From Tubiluchus corallicola (Eukaryota > Priapulida > Priapulimorpha > Priapulimorphida > Tubiluchidae): DNA of 58,185 nt. Location: positions 1 to 58,185 of the forward strand of contig JAQGDQ010001162.1 of NCBI GenBank assembly GCA_030141605.1, given 5' to 3'. The translations under genes were made by a program, and so were the position numbers. The notes beneath the pieces were generated by a model. That model saw only the letters and a list, made by a program, of their open reading frames with translations. It ran no database searches and was not told the DNA's origin. Below are positions 1-12,500 of this stretch, piece by piece. The number at the start of each line of letters is the position of its first letter. Within the stretch, counting starts at the first letter, position 1.

Positions 1-278
1 TGACTCAAATAACTCCGTACAATTGATTCTATATTTTTATAAATAGAGATATACACGTGGTTACACTGATGTACATGATGTAAACATAGAGATATACACG
101 TGGTTATACTGATGTACGTGACGTAAACAAAGTGACAGCCTGCCAACTAGCGGTCAGCTTGTGAAATAATGTACTGGGTCGTAAAAATTTTCTCAACAAA
201 TTTACGCGATTTACAAAAATGGCACTACTGGTCTTCCAAAAACTCGGAATTCCGATCTGCGGAAAATTCTCATCCCTG
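1..278 (+). mobile_element. hAT-like non-autonomous element, family 1, 3' part (cut by window edge)
   Basis: The same sequence recurs at 30041-30536 and 33179-33655, ending in AATTCTCATCCCTG, the terminal inverted repeat partner of CAGGGATGAGAAT. This copy carries a short internal duplication of the segment around ATATACACGTGGTTA. Confidence 0.65.
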
Positions 279-3227
279 TATTTTACATTTTACGATCAAT
301 CTGGAGTCTAAACCTACTTTTCACAGTTCGCCCACCCCAAACCAAACCAAGCATTCAATGCCAAGACCTGGTATTCAGGACCGGCACTAGGAAATGCGGG
401 GCCAAATTAGAAAATCGTTAGTAGGGTCCTTTACCATACAGAAGCTGAAGACTGATGTTTTATGCTTAGCAAAGTATGCCTCTCTTAGCTAAAAACTGAT
501 GAGGACTTGAGGTTTCACCATTAACCATGATTATATACTAAAAATTTAACTCCATATGAAAGTTTTAATATTTAATTACAAATAAAGAACAATTACTGAC
601 ACACTGTTTGTGCATAGGCCTCCTAAAAACAGAGATTTCTGGCTTTTTTATTTGACAAATCTTTTAAAATCATTTAAAGTCAATGGTTTTTGTAATGTCG
701 TTTTCTACAGATAGCATCGCCAAATTATATAGCCTCTCTTATGAAATTGTTGACCGTAGCAATGTTAAATCAATGTTGAGGATTTGAATATTGTCTACAA
801 ATTAGTAAAATTAAAATCCAATGACGACCTAACTAATCATAGGATTTACCAGTTACTATTAAAAGGTAATAATGATGATAAATTACAAAACAAACGATCA
901 GCAAAACACATTGAAACATAGATATATGAGGATTTCACTTCTTCACCGTATCAATTCAAAACCAGCCCTGCTGGTTTTATTTTCACTGCTGCTGCTGGCT
1001 CATTATTACATCTTCAAGATTAATCCTCTAAAAGATGACAGAACATTTGCTTAGGTAGACTTTTGTTTAGCCACATTCTGATGCATACACATCGTCCGTC
1101 AGTGAAGGAAAATGGCAAAAGTAAATGTAGAGTAAAGTCACCAATAAACGAGTTTCACGTCTTGGGGGTAACCAATCCAATTAGTAATCAGGTCTAGTGT
1201 CGGTTAACTTTACCAACATTCTACAGATTATAATTGTCACATTACTCCCCTAGCCCTCCGTAAAAGGAAAATACTGAATTAAAAATAAAAATAAATAATG
1301 GCCTGCCAATTACCCAAGCTGCAAATTAACCACAAAAATTAATCCAAAAATTAAAGATGACACTTAGAAAAGTCTGATTGGTTAAGGAATTATTAGAAAT
1401 GAAGCAAAGATCTGTCACGATCACATCGTGTTGTGTGAAGTAGTGGTCAGAGTAACGGACTTGTAATGCAAGAGCACCAGGTTCAAATCAAGCCTCAGCC
1501 CAAACTTACTCACATATCTTTCTCAAACATAAACATTTTCTATCGGTTTTATGCAAATCGGTTTTTTACGGCATATGTGAGCAAACACATGAAGATTTAT
1601 TTTGAAAACCTTACCCAAGATTCCCGTTCCGAGTATTGTAGCGATTGAGACGAAATCTGAAAAAAAAATTAAAGTTTTTCAGCAAATTATAAAAAAAAAT
1701 GGCAAAATATGAGTAAGGTCAGAAATTACAAAAATTACCAAATCGATTAATAGCATGTATTAGGCTGTATTTACAAGAATCCGATTATTGAGTGCTTCTT
1801 TACGCAATTATACAGATTACGTATGTTGAGAGGCACCCAAAGAATGACTAACAAACCTATATATACCAAATAAACACGTTACCTTTTAATAAACAATTTT
1901 TACCCACAATTAAGGTTTTTCTTTCTGGTAGTTCTCTACTAAGTTATGAACAGAACGTCACTGTATTTGACCTGGTACAGCAATATACTCGTTCATCTAA
2001 CTGTTTTAATTATTTTAACTAACAATTGCGTATATTTTTTGATAGTCTTGTTTTTCCTGTCAACCTGCACTCCTGTAAATTTTGCAGGATGAAGCAACTC
2101 GATCAGCATTTACTTGCAGTTTGCCAAAGCCAATTATATCAAATAAATGTTTATAAAGAAATTATACAGATTAGCATTTAAAATCTCTTAAATACAACTG
2201 TATAACTCACTTCAGAAGTTTCGCAACAACAGTTTTTGTTATCATTTATAGTAAACTTGAAATGCCTTCCACTGGACACACAGTACTGTTATATTGTGAA
2301 GTTTGAAGTTTCTATAAGACAACGGTGCTATATGAAACTAAGTAGTTAAATTTGGAGCACGCTGGCCGTCTCTAAGACAATCCCAGCCAGGCTGGCCTGG
2401 GCTCTGGAATTCTGACGGTATCCGGGCATCCAAAACTCAGGAACATGAGGTTTGGTAAAAAAACTGAATGATTAACAATGATCACAATCACTGGGATTCC
2501 CATTCTGATCTGGTTAACAGGGATGAAAATTATTATTATGGTAACCAATAATCTGAGTTAACTAGTAATGGAAACTCTAGCTAGTAGCCAGCTATTGATC
2601 ATGAAAAAAACTAAAAAATACTCCCAATCTGCCCCTCACTACTAGATAATGATAATAGATAATATCTGCTCGGATAAACCTCAAAATAAATTCTGAGTGA
2701 GTGGTAACTGGCACAGTTGGAATGTTGCTGTGTGAACACCTTCATTCCTGTACGGAGTCATTCGTAGTACTACAACTAGATGCGTGTAGCATGTAATTAA
2801 AAATTAAAAAATTGAAATTGAAAACATGTAACTGTTAAACTATGTCCGCTTCCTGTTAAAATTGATACTGCTAACTTCTCGTGCTTCACAGCTGCCACTC
2901 AAATGTTAGTAGGCTACAAGGACAGCAGAAAAGTAAAGTCCTAATAGCAAGTCAGAATTACTCATTCAAAAGCTTCATCAAACTGAAAGATTTAACACAT
3001 GGCTACGCTCCAAGTTCTCTACATACATGTACGGGGTCGCAATACTTTTTATTAGAGACCGAAATTGTCAAGACTTGATGGTATGCTATGAATTTTACAA
3101 TATTGGTACTCTGCTATAATCTTTTGAACCTATCAGTATCACCTAGTCTACGTACAAGTAGAAGCAGGAGACTATAAGCCTAAGTGTATTGTAGAAACAT
3201 ATTCAGTAAAAATTCAAAATTAATGTG
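279..3227. other. No gene recognised in this stretch
   Basis: AT-rich DNA upstream of TELO2. Apart from the tRNA-like SINE at about 1430-1500, I see only short chance frames and no splice-consistent exons. A G+C-rich inverted patch (CCAGCCAGGCTGG) lies near 2385. Confidence 0.4.
1430..1500 (+). mobile_element. tRNA-derived SINE-like segment
   Basis: It has an A-box-like GTGGTCAGAGTAACGG, an anticodon-loop-like CTTGTAAT and a B box GGTTCAAATC at tRNA spacing. The acceptor stem does not pair, so it is a SINE head or tRNA relic rather than a working tRNA. Confidence 0.4.
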
Positions 3228-3464
3228 CTACATACAGCATTGCACATATATAAAAAATACACTCCAATTGATTGTTCGTGCTCGTTTTTGTTCTTTTTCA
3301 TTATTTTCCTGTAAAGATTGAACCAAATTTGTTTCATCCTCTTCCATCATAATCCCCGCAAAAACATAAGCATTCGCCCTCTGGTGGAGAAAAACTGATC
3401 GATTAGGTATCGGAAACATGTCAGCTTCCTTGCGAGTATAATTCTGTGCAAAAAGTGTGAACAT
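3228..3464 (-). other. Divergent 78-codon frame next to the TELO2 start, doubtful
   Basis: An open frame running away from TELO2, starting 78 bp upstream of its ATG. It encodes a hydrophilic acidic stretch (EEDETNLVQSLQ) and could be the first exon of a divergent gene sharing a promoter. No matching further exons were found towards position 1, and part of the frame overlaps a CTCF-like motif. It may be chance. Confidence 0.15.
3374..3387 (-). promoter_or_regulatory. CTCF-like motif upstream of TELO2
   Basis: On the minus strand the sequence reads CCACCAGAGGGCGA, matching the core of the animal CTCF consensus (CCASYAGRKGGCR). It lies about 155 bp upstream of the TELO2 start codon. Function is inferred from the motif only. 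Confidence 0.35.
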
Positions 3465-3541
3465 AGTTATTCCTGTTTACTACCACAATTCTCTAAAAAG
3501 AAAAGGATATTTAAATTGCAAAAATTAAAGTAAACGTTGAT

Positions 3542-6500
3542 ATGAATTTATCAGCAGAAGTTAGAATTTATGAACTTGTGCGGGAAGCTACTAGTTGCAC
3601 TAAATCTCCTGAAGCAATTTTAACAGATCTTCAAACTGTATTGAAATTAATGGAAGTCTGTACTGATGGTGTTGCCATCAAGTCTAGCAGTGAAACACCA
3701 CAGTCGAATTTCACAAGCATTGAAAGACAACTGTTTTTTCAAAGATATTACTCACATTACGGGGATTTTCTGTTAAATAACGTTTTTGGTATCGCGTCAA
3801 ATGCCGAGAATCTCTTAAATGCGGAGATGAAAAGATTGTTATTGGCCTATTTTTTGGAAGGCGATCACACCAAAAGCTTTATTTTGTTATGCACAGTTAT
3901 TGGAAAAACCGAGTAAGTAAGATAATTATTAGCAAAGACACAAGAAATTAAAGTTAATTAGCTGACTGGTACACAATATTTTATAATGTTTCTGATGCAC
4001 ACATTCATCAAACTTAAAACATTAATGACGCAATGTGATTTAGAATTTAAATGGGATGCAAAGGTTATGCATGGGAAAAGATTTTAAGTGTTCTAAATGT
4101 GATGAATTCAAATGAGTTTTTGTCTGTTTTTCCTTTAATTACCTTAGATTACTGTAGATCGACAAGGTGAAGCCTATATGTAGGCTTTTTGCCCATCCAT
4201 TAATCATTTTATCTCATGTTTTCTCTCTTGCATTTTATATTTTTGTTTGGATATCCGGAGTTTCATGTCGATCCAATCATTTGTTGCAGAAATGTGAGAA
4301 AATTTGAAAAAGACTAATTGTGGACACCCAGGCTGACGTAAATCCCTGTTTCACTTGTAATCTTTGCTTTTATTGACTAATTTTGAGTTTACAGCAAATA
4401 CCCATTCTCGAACGGCATACTGTCAACTGTAGTTGCCGATTAATATTTCCTGTGTATTTCAGACCTTGCAGTAAGCTTGATGAAATGGTAGACATGCTAC
4501 AGGAATTCCTCGTTCAACGGAAGATGGCTGCTCTAATATGCAGTGAATGTTGTAACCAAAATCAGAACGTAACAGACGCGTTGCAAAATGACGTCATCTC
4601 CGTGATAGCGACGCTTCCGGACAGGATGGCAAATAAATTTGGGAAAAAGAACAGGTATCAGTCTAAATTACGCAATGTTTTTTTCATTGCAAAATGGCTG
4701 AAAAGAAAGTAGAATTGACATGAGTTGACATTCTCTCTCGTCATTGCAAAACTTTACATTGGCCAAAATCTGTCGCAAAATGAATGCTGATCTATCAAAT
4801 TAGGTCAGATGGTAGAAGATGAACCTTTTCTTTCGAGCATTTTCTTCGGATTCGTTTATATTGTTGAATGCTAAGTGACATAGACAGTGGCTTTTCTTCA
4901 TCTTTGAAACTTATATGTCTGCTTGCAAACCAAAATAGTAATAGTAATAGTAATAGTAATTTTATTTTCCTCCATAAAATTACAATGATTTGACAATAAA
5001 ATACACAAAAATACAAACGAACATGGGAGAAAGGGTGGCGAAAAACCAAAGGTTATCGAGTCAACCACCCTTCTCAAAGGACAGTAAACAAAAGGATGCC
5101 AATGACAGTAGACACAACTATATTAAAAAATACATAAACGTGCAGAAATACAAAAACAAAAATACAACAGCAAAAAAAAACAAAAATAAAAAACCATGAC
5201 AAATTTGCAAACTACTAAGCAACTCATAGAAAGTGAGTTTGCACCTTATAAAAAAAATGTTTTTCAGCGAAAGTTACCACAAGAATGTACATCTAATAGA
5301 CAAAAGACTGATTTATTTGTAAGCTTCAAGAAGTGCCTTAGCGTACTGTTTTTTAGCGAATGCAGAGGTAAAGAAGTTATATGAGCAGGTAGGGAGTTCC
5401 ATAATACTGATCCCTGATATTTTAACGACCTTTGACCTTTAGATGTATTAAATCGTTCGATGAAGAAAGAACTGCTAGTAGAAAACCTAGTGTTGTAACT
5501 GTGAATATCAGATGCTGGCGTATAGTAATTTAGAAACAATTCTGGTAGTAAGTTATTCTTAAATTTGTATACAAATTTTGCAAGCTCGAGTTTGTAGATA
5601 TCATTCAGTTTTAAGAGGCCCAATTTTATGTAGGATGGCGTTGCATGTTCTCGTCTACCAAAACCGTCCATAAATTGGCATAGTTAAAACCACGTTATGA
5701 TGCTTCAAAGTAGAGAGTACCAAAAGTTTGCCCAAATGTCGATTTTTGTTTTTATGAAAACAAATGCTAGATATATTGGACTTTTATATTTTAGCATCAA
5801 ATTATCAAGAAAATGTCCAAAAAATACTAAAAATCTAATTTTAGTACTTCTTTCGCACTTTTCTGTCTAGAATTTAATATTGCAATTGTAAAAAAACTTG
5901 TATTTTCTAACTCCGATTGGGAGCATCCTTTTTGCTTCGGGTTTTTTTCTGTTAACAAGACCAGATCTTCGTCAGGAAGAGCCATCTACTGGAGCCATCA
6001 CTTCCTTTGTGTTCTTGCAAAGGAACTCCAGTTTGTTCTGGTAAAGTCCTTAGCAACAACACTTTCGTACGGTTGCTAAGTGTTTTGCAGAGACGTGACA
6101 AAAAACAATGGCTGACTTTGACAGCATTTTTTTCAAGATTACGTTTTTCAGTGCGTAGCCTGCACCTCAGCTTCAACGTGGATTATCTCAGCTTAGAAAT
6201 AACATAGAATGATGAGCTTGGTATCAAAATGATCCTCGTGAAATAGAGATTCAGGATATGTGATCCTCGTGAATTAGAGATTCAGAGTATGTGAATAACT
6301 AGAAATACTTAATTGCCGACTTATGGACGATTTTGGTTTGCAAGCACACAAATATGTTAAGATTACTATGTAGTTCTATAAGTTATTACAATCAAATAGG
6401 TCACAGCATAGTCATAATTATAAGAGCATTATGTACAACAGCTAAATTTCTACTGGAGGAATTGACCCATGCGACTTTGAGAATTTAAATTTTAAGTGGT

Positions 6501-9500
6501 GAAAGTTTTTGAAATTTTAAATGTTTCAAAATGTTTGAAATGCTATAAAATATAAACGTATCATATCTCAAGAGAAAATTTACTGTCTCTGCCAACTGTT
6601 CATGTCTAGTTTTTGCTAAAGCAACATTCTGCATTTCAGTATAGAATAGCTTGTGTCTGTTTGTTGCAAGACAGTAAAAGCAAACTTTCTACTAATTTTT
6701 ACTGATTAATTAAATTCTTGTTGCTAATTACTTGCTGGGTAAGCTTTATTATTTTTGGCAGGGAGATATTCAGCCGAGCCGTTTACGTGAGAAGAATCGC
6801 AGATGACTTGTTGCTAGCGTTGTGCAGACTAGTCGACAAAGCGAGGTCTCAGCAGGACAGCTGTGTAACGTTCTACTCATTGTTGCTGGGAAAGCTATGC
6901 ATGCTGGGATATGGAGGTGGGCTGGTGCAGACATATGTTAGCGTTTGCTGTTCAGTAAATTATATTTATTGTTATTTTATCCCCGCTGTCATGAGTATTA
7001 CCTTGTTTTGAAGAAGATTTGCAAATCATTTAGAAATTGGCTCATGTACATAATGACATTGATCTGCTGATAATCTGCCCTATTTTGTACGAGCTGCTTC
7101 TATGTGGAATTCGCTCATTTTTTGACACTTCTATTTTATTTGCTTTAATGATGCATTGATGCCGTAATTTACATTAGATACATTTAGACTACAAAGAAGC
7201 AATATTTAAAAAGTAAACGGCAGTCTATGGCCTGGATTGCCAGAAGTTTGATTAGGTCTGTTAATGTATCTGGAATTATCGAAAACAGGAAATTTAATCG
7301 AAAGAGATAACGAAGCAGCAGGATAGGATCTTTACTAAATATTGTGATGTACTAATTAGTAATTGTACGTTAGTAATAATGAGTAAGTTTTAATTCGTTT
7401 GGCCGAGTTTTTTATCGAGTTTTTTATTATTACTTTATTACATTTTGAATTATTGCTTTGCTGAATTCTTTATAGTTTTATTACCTATTCCTAGGTTTGC
7501 TACCATTCCATTATTTTGCTCATAAAATGGATGGTATTTCACATTTATTTATAGATGCTGTAGTTGAATTTCCTTGTGGGTAAATGTATTTTTTTATCAA
7601 AAAGCAATTTTTCTCTCTCCAATTGCTACTAACACAATTTTTTTAAATTTCGTCAACAATATTAATTTGTTAGCTATTTTGCTTTTAATTAGTTAGTTTC
7701 GCCCATAGAACTCGGCTTTACTAATTTTGTTTTCACTTTGTTTTGCGTAAATTTGCATAATTTTATTTACCATAATTCTTTGCTGTTAATTTCATTTTGA
7801 TTTGTTTTCCTATTCAAATCTTTATTTTGTTCTAACAATATTTGCTCGCCATGCTGAAATTAGTAGACTCACTATTTAGGGATGGCAGACTAGATGACCT
7901 TTTGGTCTTTCGCCATCCCTCCTTCTTTAATCTTTGTAACTCATTGTTATATACTATCTATGATTGTTATTTTGAAGGCAAGAAATAAATTATTATTATT
8001 ATTATTACTAAAGAATGGTTGCCAGGCGACCAGATGATCTCCCCCCTCCCACCTTTTTATAATGCAGTACATCTCTTTTCGACCGTAATTCGACCTAAAA
8101 AGTGTTTGAAGTCTTTGGTTGAGTACTGAATCATTTATTCCCATAAGAAATAATGTAAAAGCAAATAATCCATTCTTAAGCACCAAATGAACTGTAAAGT
8201 ATTACTAAAACGAAATATAATAATGCAAAAATGTTTATTCAAACAGTAGATATGATATAATTGATAAGAAAAACATAATAGAATTACTTAGGAGGAAAGA
8301 CATAATTATTCCTGCTTGCGGAGAAAAATAAGCGTAGAAAGCACTTAGCGATGTTAGGCGATTAAAATGTTGTGCGTGACTACACTCGGGTGCGGTCGGT
8401 TACGCTCGGCTCACCGTGCATGTGTTCATCACGTGTTTGGCGGTTGGTCGAGTACCGAAATTCTGGTCGAGAACGGAGACAATTTCAGCTCGAATTTTTT
8501 GGTCGAAAACCGATTTGTACGAGTACGGAGACGTTCGACAACGGAGGTATGACTGTATTTTCTATGACGAACCGATCCCATTAGGGAAACCTTCTAAATT
8601 GTATAAGGCAATAAATTTAAATTGAATAGAATTTCCACGACTTTTTTTACAGATGCCCTTTTCGAGCGAATGATGCCGCAGGTGGAATCCGAGGTTAAAA
8701 AATGTTTTGTCTTTCGTCGAGTCTTTCACGTTATCGTCGAAAGAGTTCCAAGTCACAGCATGGAAAACGTTCTGCTCTCAATGCTGCGGCATATCAGTTG
8801 GTGAGTTTTTTAAACTCCTTTTGAGGCTGTAAGTCGTCGCTTAACGAAGCTAATGCGTTCCAGCAAATCGTGACGTTAAGTGAAACGTTGTTAAACGAAG
8901 CCAAGACTTCCGTAGAAAGTAATGTGAAAGCCAAGACTTCCGTAGAAACGTTGTTAAACGAAGCCAAGACTTCCGTAGAAAGTAATGTGAAAGAATCACC
9001 TAACAATGCTAGTGCATTCCAGCAAAGCGCGACGTTAAGTGAAACATTGTTAAACGAAGCCAAGACTTCCGTAGAAAGTAATGTGAAAGAATCGCCTAAC
9101 GACGCTAATGTGTTCCAGCACAACGCGACGTTAAGCGAAACGTCGTTAAACGAAGCCAAGACTTCCATAAAAAGTAATGTAACAGAATTGGATACATTCC
9201 AGAGACAAAAATCAATGCTGTTAAATCATATAAATTAAACGTTTTTATGAGTTTTACTCATGTTTCTACTGATCAATTGCTTTCTGTTTGTTTGAAGCCA
9301 CCTATATTATCTTACTTACCTAGCTAGTAGTTTCTCTTTTGTTAACGTTTAAGTCTAGGTAGCGGTTAAACAATAAACACTGCAGCAGAGTCAAAGCCAA
9401 GCGCTGGGGCGACCTTGGGAATTTTATCTACTCTGGTTACTATAGCAACAGGTTGCAGGCAAATTTGTGCGAGCCTAGCAAACTTTTCTCGTACGCGCAC

Positions 9501-12500
9501 GACATATAAATTTACGCGTATGGTTCTTGAGTAGAAAAAATTGCTTGAGTAATGCAGTTGAGTGGAGTAGAGTAAAATCTTAATGCACTGTTGTTTATAG
9601 GCACGAAAACGAACCCTGTCACTATTGATTTAAAGTCAGAAGTGTTATAATTTTTTACAGTTTACAGCTGTTATAGTGTGCGCTTAATTCACTTCAACTT
9701 TGTTTACAACTTCTATCAGTTAGTTTAGAGCTGTTATGTTCTGTGCGCTTAATTCACTTCAACTTTATTTACAACTTTTATCAGTTAGTCTAGAGCTGTT
9801 ATGTTCTGTGCGCTTAATTCACTTCAACTTTATTTACAACTTTTACCTGTTAGTCTAGAGCTGTTATAGTGTGCGCTTAATTCACTTCAACTTTGTTTAC
9901 AACCTTTATCAGTTAGTCTAGAGCTGTTATGTTCTGTGCACTTAATTCACTTCAACTTTATTTACAACTTTTATCAGTTATTCTAGAGCTGTTATATTCT
10001 ATGCACTTAATTCACTTCAACTTTATTTACAACTTTTATCAGTTATTCTAGAACTGTTATATTGTATGCAGTTGTTTCACTTCAACTTTATTTACAACTT
10101 TTATCACTCATTTCACTAAAAATTAATATTTTAGTTTTGCATTTGGTTTTCTCAAACTATTTTTTACCAAACATGGTTTTACTTCCCGTTTTTGCACAGG
10201 TATGGCAGGGTGTCGTGTATACTGGGAGACCTCATAATTAAACAACATAAACCTTCCCAGCTTTTGACGAACAAGTTTCTACTGTTGAAACATTTTGAGC
10301 ATGGGCACTTACTGCGCAACATTATCGGATATATAGCTGCAGACGACAGGTGGAGACCTCTATATCACAAGGTATAGTTAAAAATCATCAGTGAAGTAAT
10401 CTAGAGTCTTGAAATAAACTTTCTGCATTTGTGACGAATCATTTTACACGGATGCTGTCTTCTAAAATATGTATTGGTAAGTTGTAACATTAACGTTAAC
10501 ATTAACATTAATATTAACATCAGCGGTAACATTGACATTAACATTACCATTAATGTTAACATTTAACATTAATGTCAGCATTAAAGTTAACATTAACATT
10601 AATATTAACATCAACATTAACATTGACATTAACATTACCATTAATGTTAACATTAACATTCGCATCAGTTTTAACATTAAGATTAGCATCAGTTTTAACA
10701 TTAACATTAATGTTAACACCAACATTAATATTAATGTCAGCATTAACATTAACATTTACATTGCCATTAATGTTAACATTAATACTTACTTTAACATTAA
10801 CACAAGCTTTATTAATAGCGTTAACATTATCGTTAACATTAATTTTATTAAGTTGTTAAAACTGGAAATCTTAGGATTAACCATTGAAAATTCAGTGATA
10901 TATTACATACGTAAAGTTGTTTTTACTATATCTCGTTCAGCATTTTGTACGAATTTCGTGAATAAAGTGTCACTATGTTAATTTTATAAAAACTGTTTTA
11001 AATTACGTTTCTGCTAAAATTATCTAGTCCAGGGTGTCACAAAATAACAGATCCGTCGTTCTTCAAAGTCATTTCGAAATTCGAACTTCTAAAATTCGAA
11101 ATTTTTGTAATTTTTTCTTCGCAGAAAAAACAAAACTTCTCGGATCATATCCGTCAGTTAATGGTCATCGGAGATGTAGGCCGTCTACTTAAAATTGCCG
11201 GTTGTTTTGGTTTTTATTTGTTCCTTGTACATCGAGAAAAAGTTTCTTTTTTCCATGTTTAAAGGAAAACGAGACCCAATTTATCCTATAAAATATTGAA
11301 AGGGAACATAATACTTTTTTCAGGAATGACTTGTGTGAAATAATTTTTAGTGCAGAAGTGTAAATCTTGCATAGTTCTTTTCTTTTACATGTATTTCGCC
11401 AGATGGACACCAGCACCTCCACTTCAGAACTGCAGTACGCAAGCAATAGGTGCTGTAGTTCAGAGATGTTCACTTGTGATGTAGTGCACATGATCATGGG
11501 CTCATGTATGAGCACAGTGCTAAATTTGAATTTGAATTTTAAACCTAAATTTCACCGAGTTTTTCTACGTCACACTGAATGTTTTACAGTAGCACTGTAC
11601 TTCAATTTTCGCTTTTGCAAACACCTGCACCACGCTCATGGAATATTTTTGCTGTTAAAAATTATGTTAGTTTGTGATGTCATTACTAGCTGGGCTCGCT
11701 TGTGGTTAATCAAGTTTTTAGCCTGTTATCAGAAATTATATTTAGCTAATTATCAGAAATGCTTTGGCATTATTACAGATGTTAAAGAGTACAATTTTTA
11801 CCGTACTTCAAAATGGGGTGGGATGTGAAAAATTATTGTGTTTTCCTTTAATAATCGGTTTTGTGACGTTAAACTAATTATTTTCTCCTAGATGGTGTCA
11901 TCGCTTTTAGATGTTTGGGGCAGTAGTAGCAGCATAAAACATACGTCGTATTCTCAGCATTGTTACCTGTCGCGTGCTCTACTTATTTCTGTCGGATTCA
12001 TGACAAGCGCTGACGTCACCTTGAACAAAGAAAGTAAGTCTAAGAAATTTTCTGGACGTAACAGTACTGTTATTCTTACATTTACCGTTAAGGTGGTCAT
12101 ACTAGAAAGTTCTACGTACGCAAAAGTTTTAATTGCAAGTAAAATGCGTTAACACACCACAAGCGGTTAATATAAGCCTTTTATAGGTGGCAGAGCTGTT
12201 ACTGAATTAAACTTTGCCCATAATTATTAAGCCTGTTAGCTTTTTCAATCAAATAATAAAAATACGATCATTAGCAAGTCACGAGGAATTATATTATAAC
12301 ATCTATACTAGCAGGTACAATCACTGAATCAAATAACATAATTATTATCAATACTAAAATACCACTATACAAAAACAATTAGCCTCGCTAGCCCACAGGT
12401 GTTAATGTTCAAAGCAGACCTGTCTTACACAGCTTAAATACAGAAAACTAGAATACTATTAATGTAAAAGGTCATTCAGAAGCAAATAAGTACAGTAAGA

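Noticed and set aside
8794-9238. Paired frames of about 120 codons on both strands
   Set aside because: Product of the 93-bp repeat inside a dispersed element; not in phase with the TELO2 exons.
10462-10981. Several long frames on both strands with Ile/Asn/Val or Leu/Met/Thr repeats
   Set aside because: They are translations of the AACATT hexamer array; all frames stay open because of the six-base period.
11126-11180. Possible extra TELO2 exon after an AG at 11124
   Set aside because: Exon 5 ends in phase 0 and joins directly to 11892, matching the TELO2 family continuation; an extra exon would insert unmatched residues.
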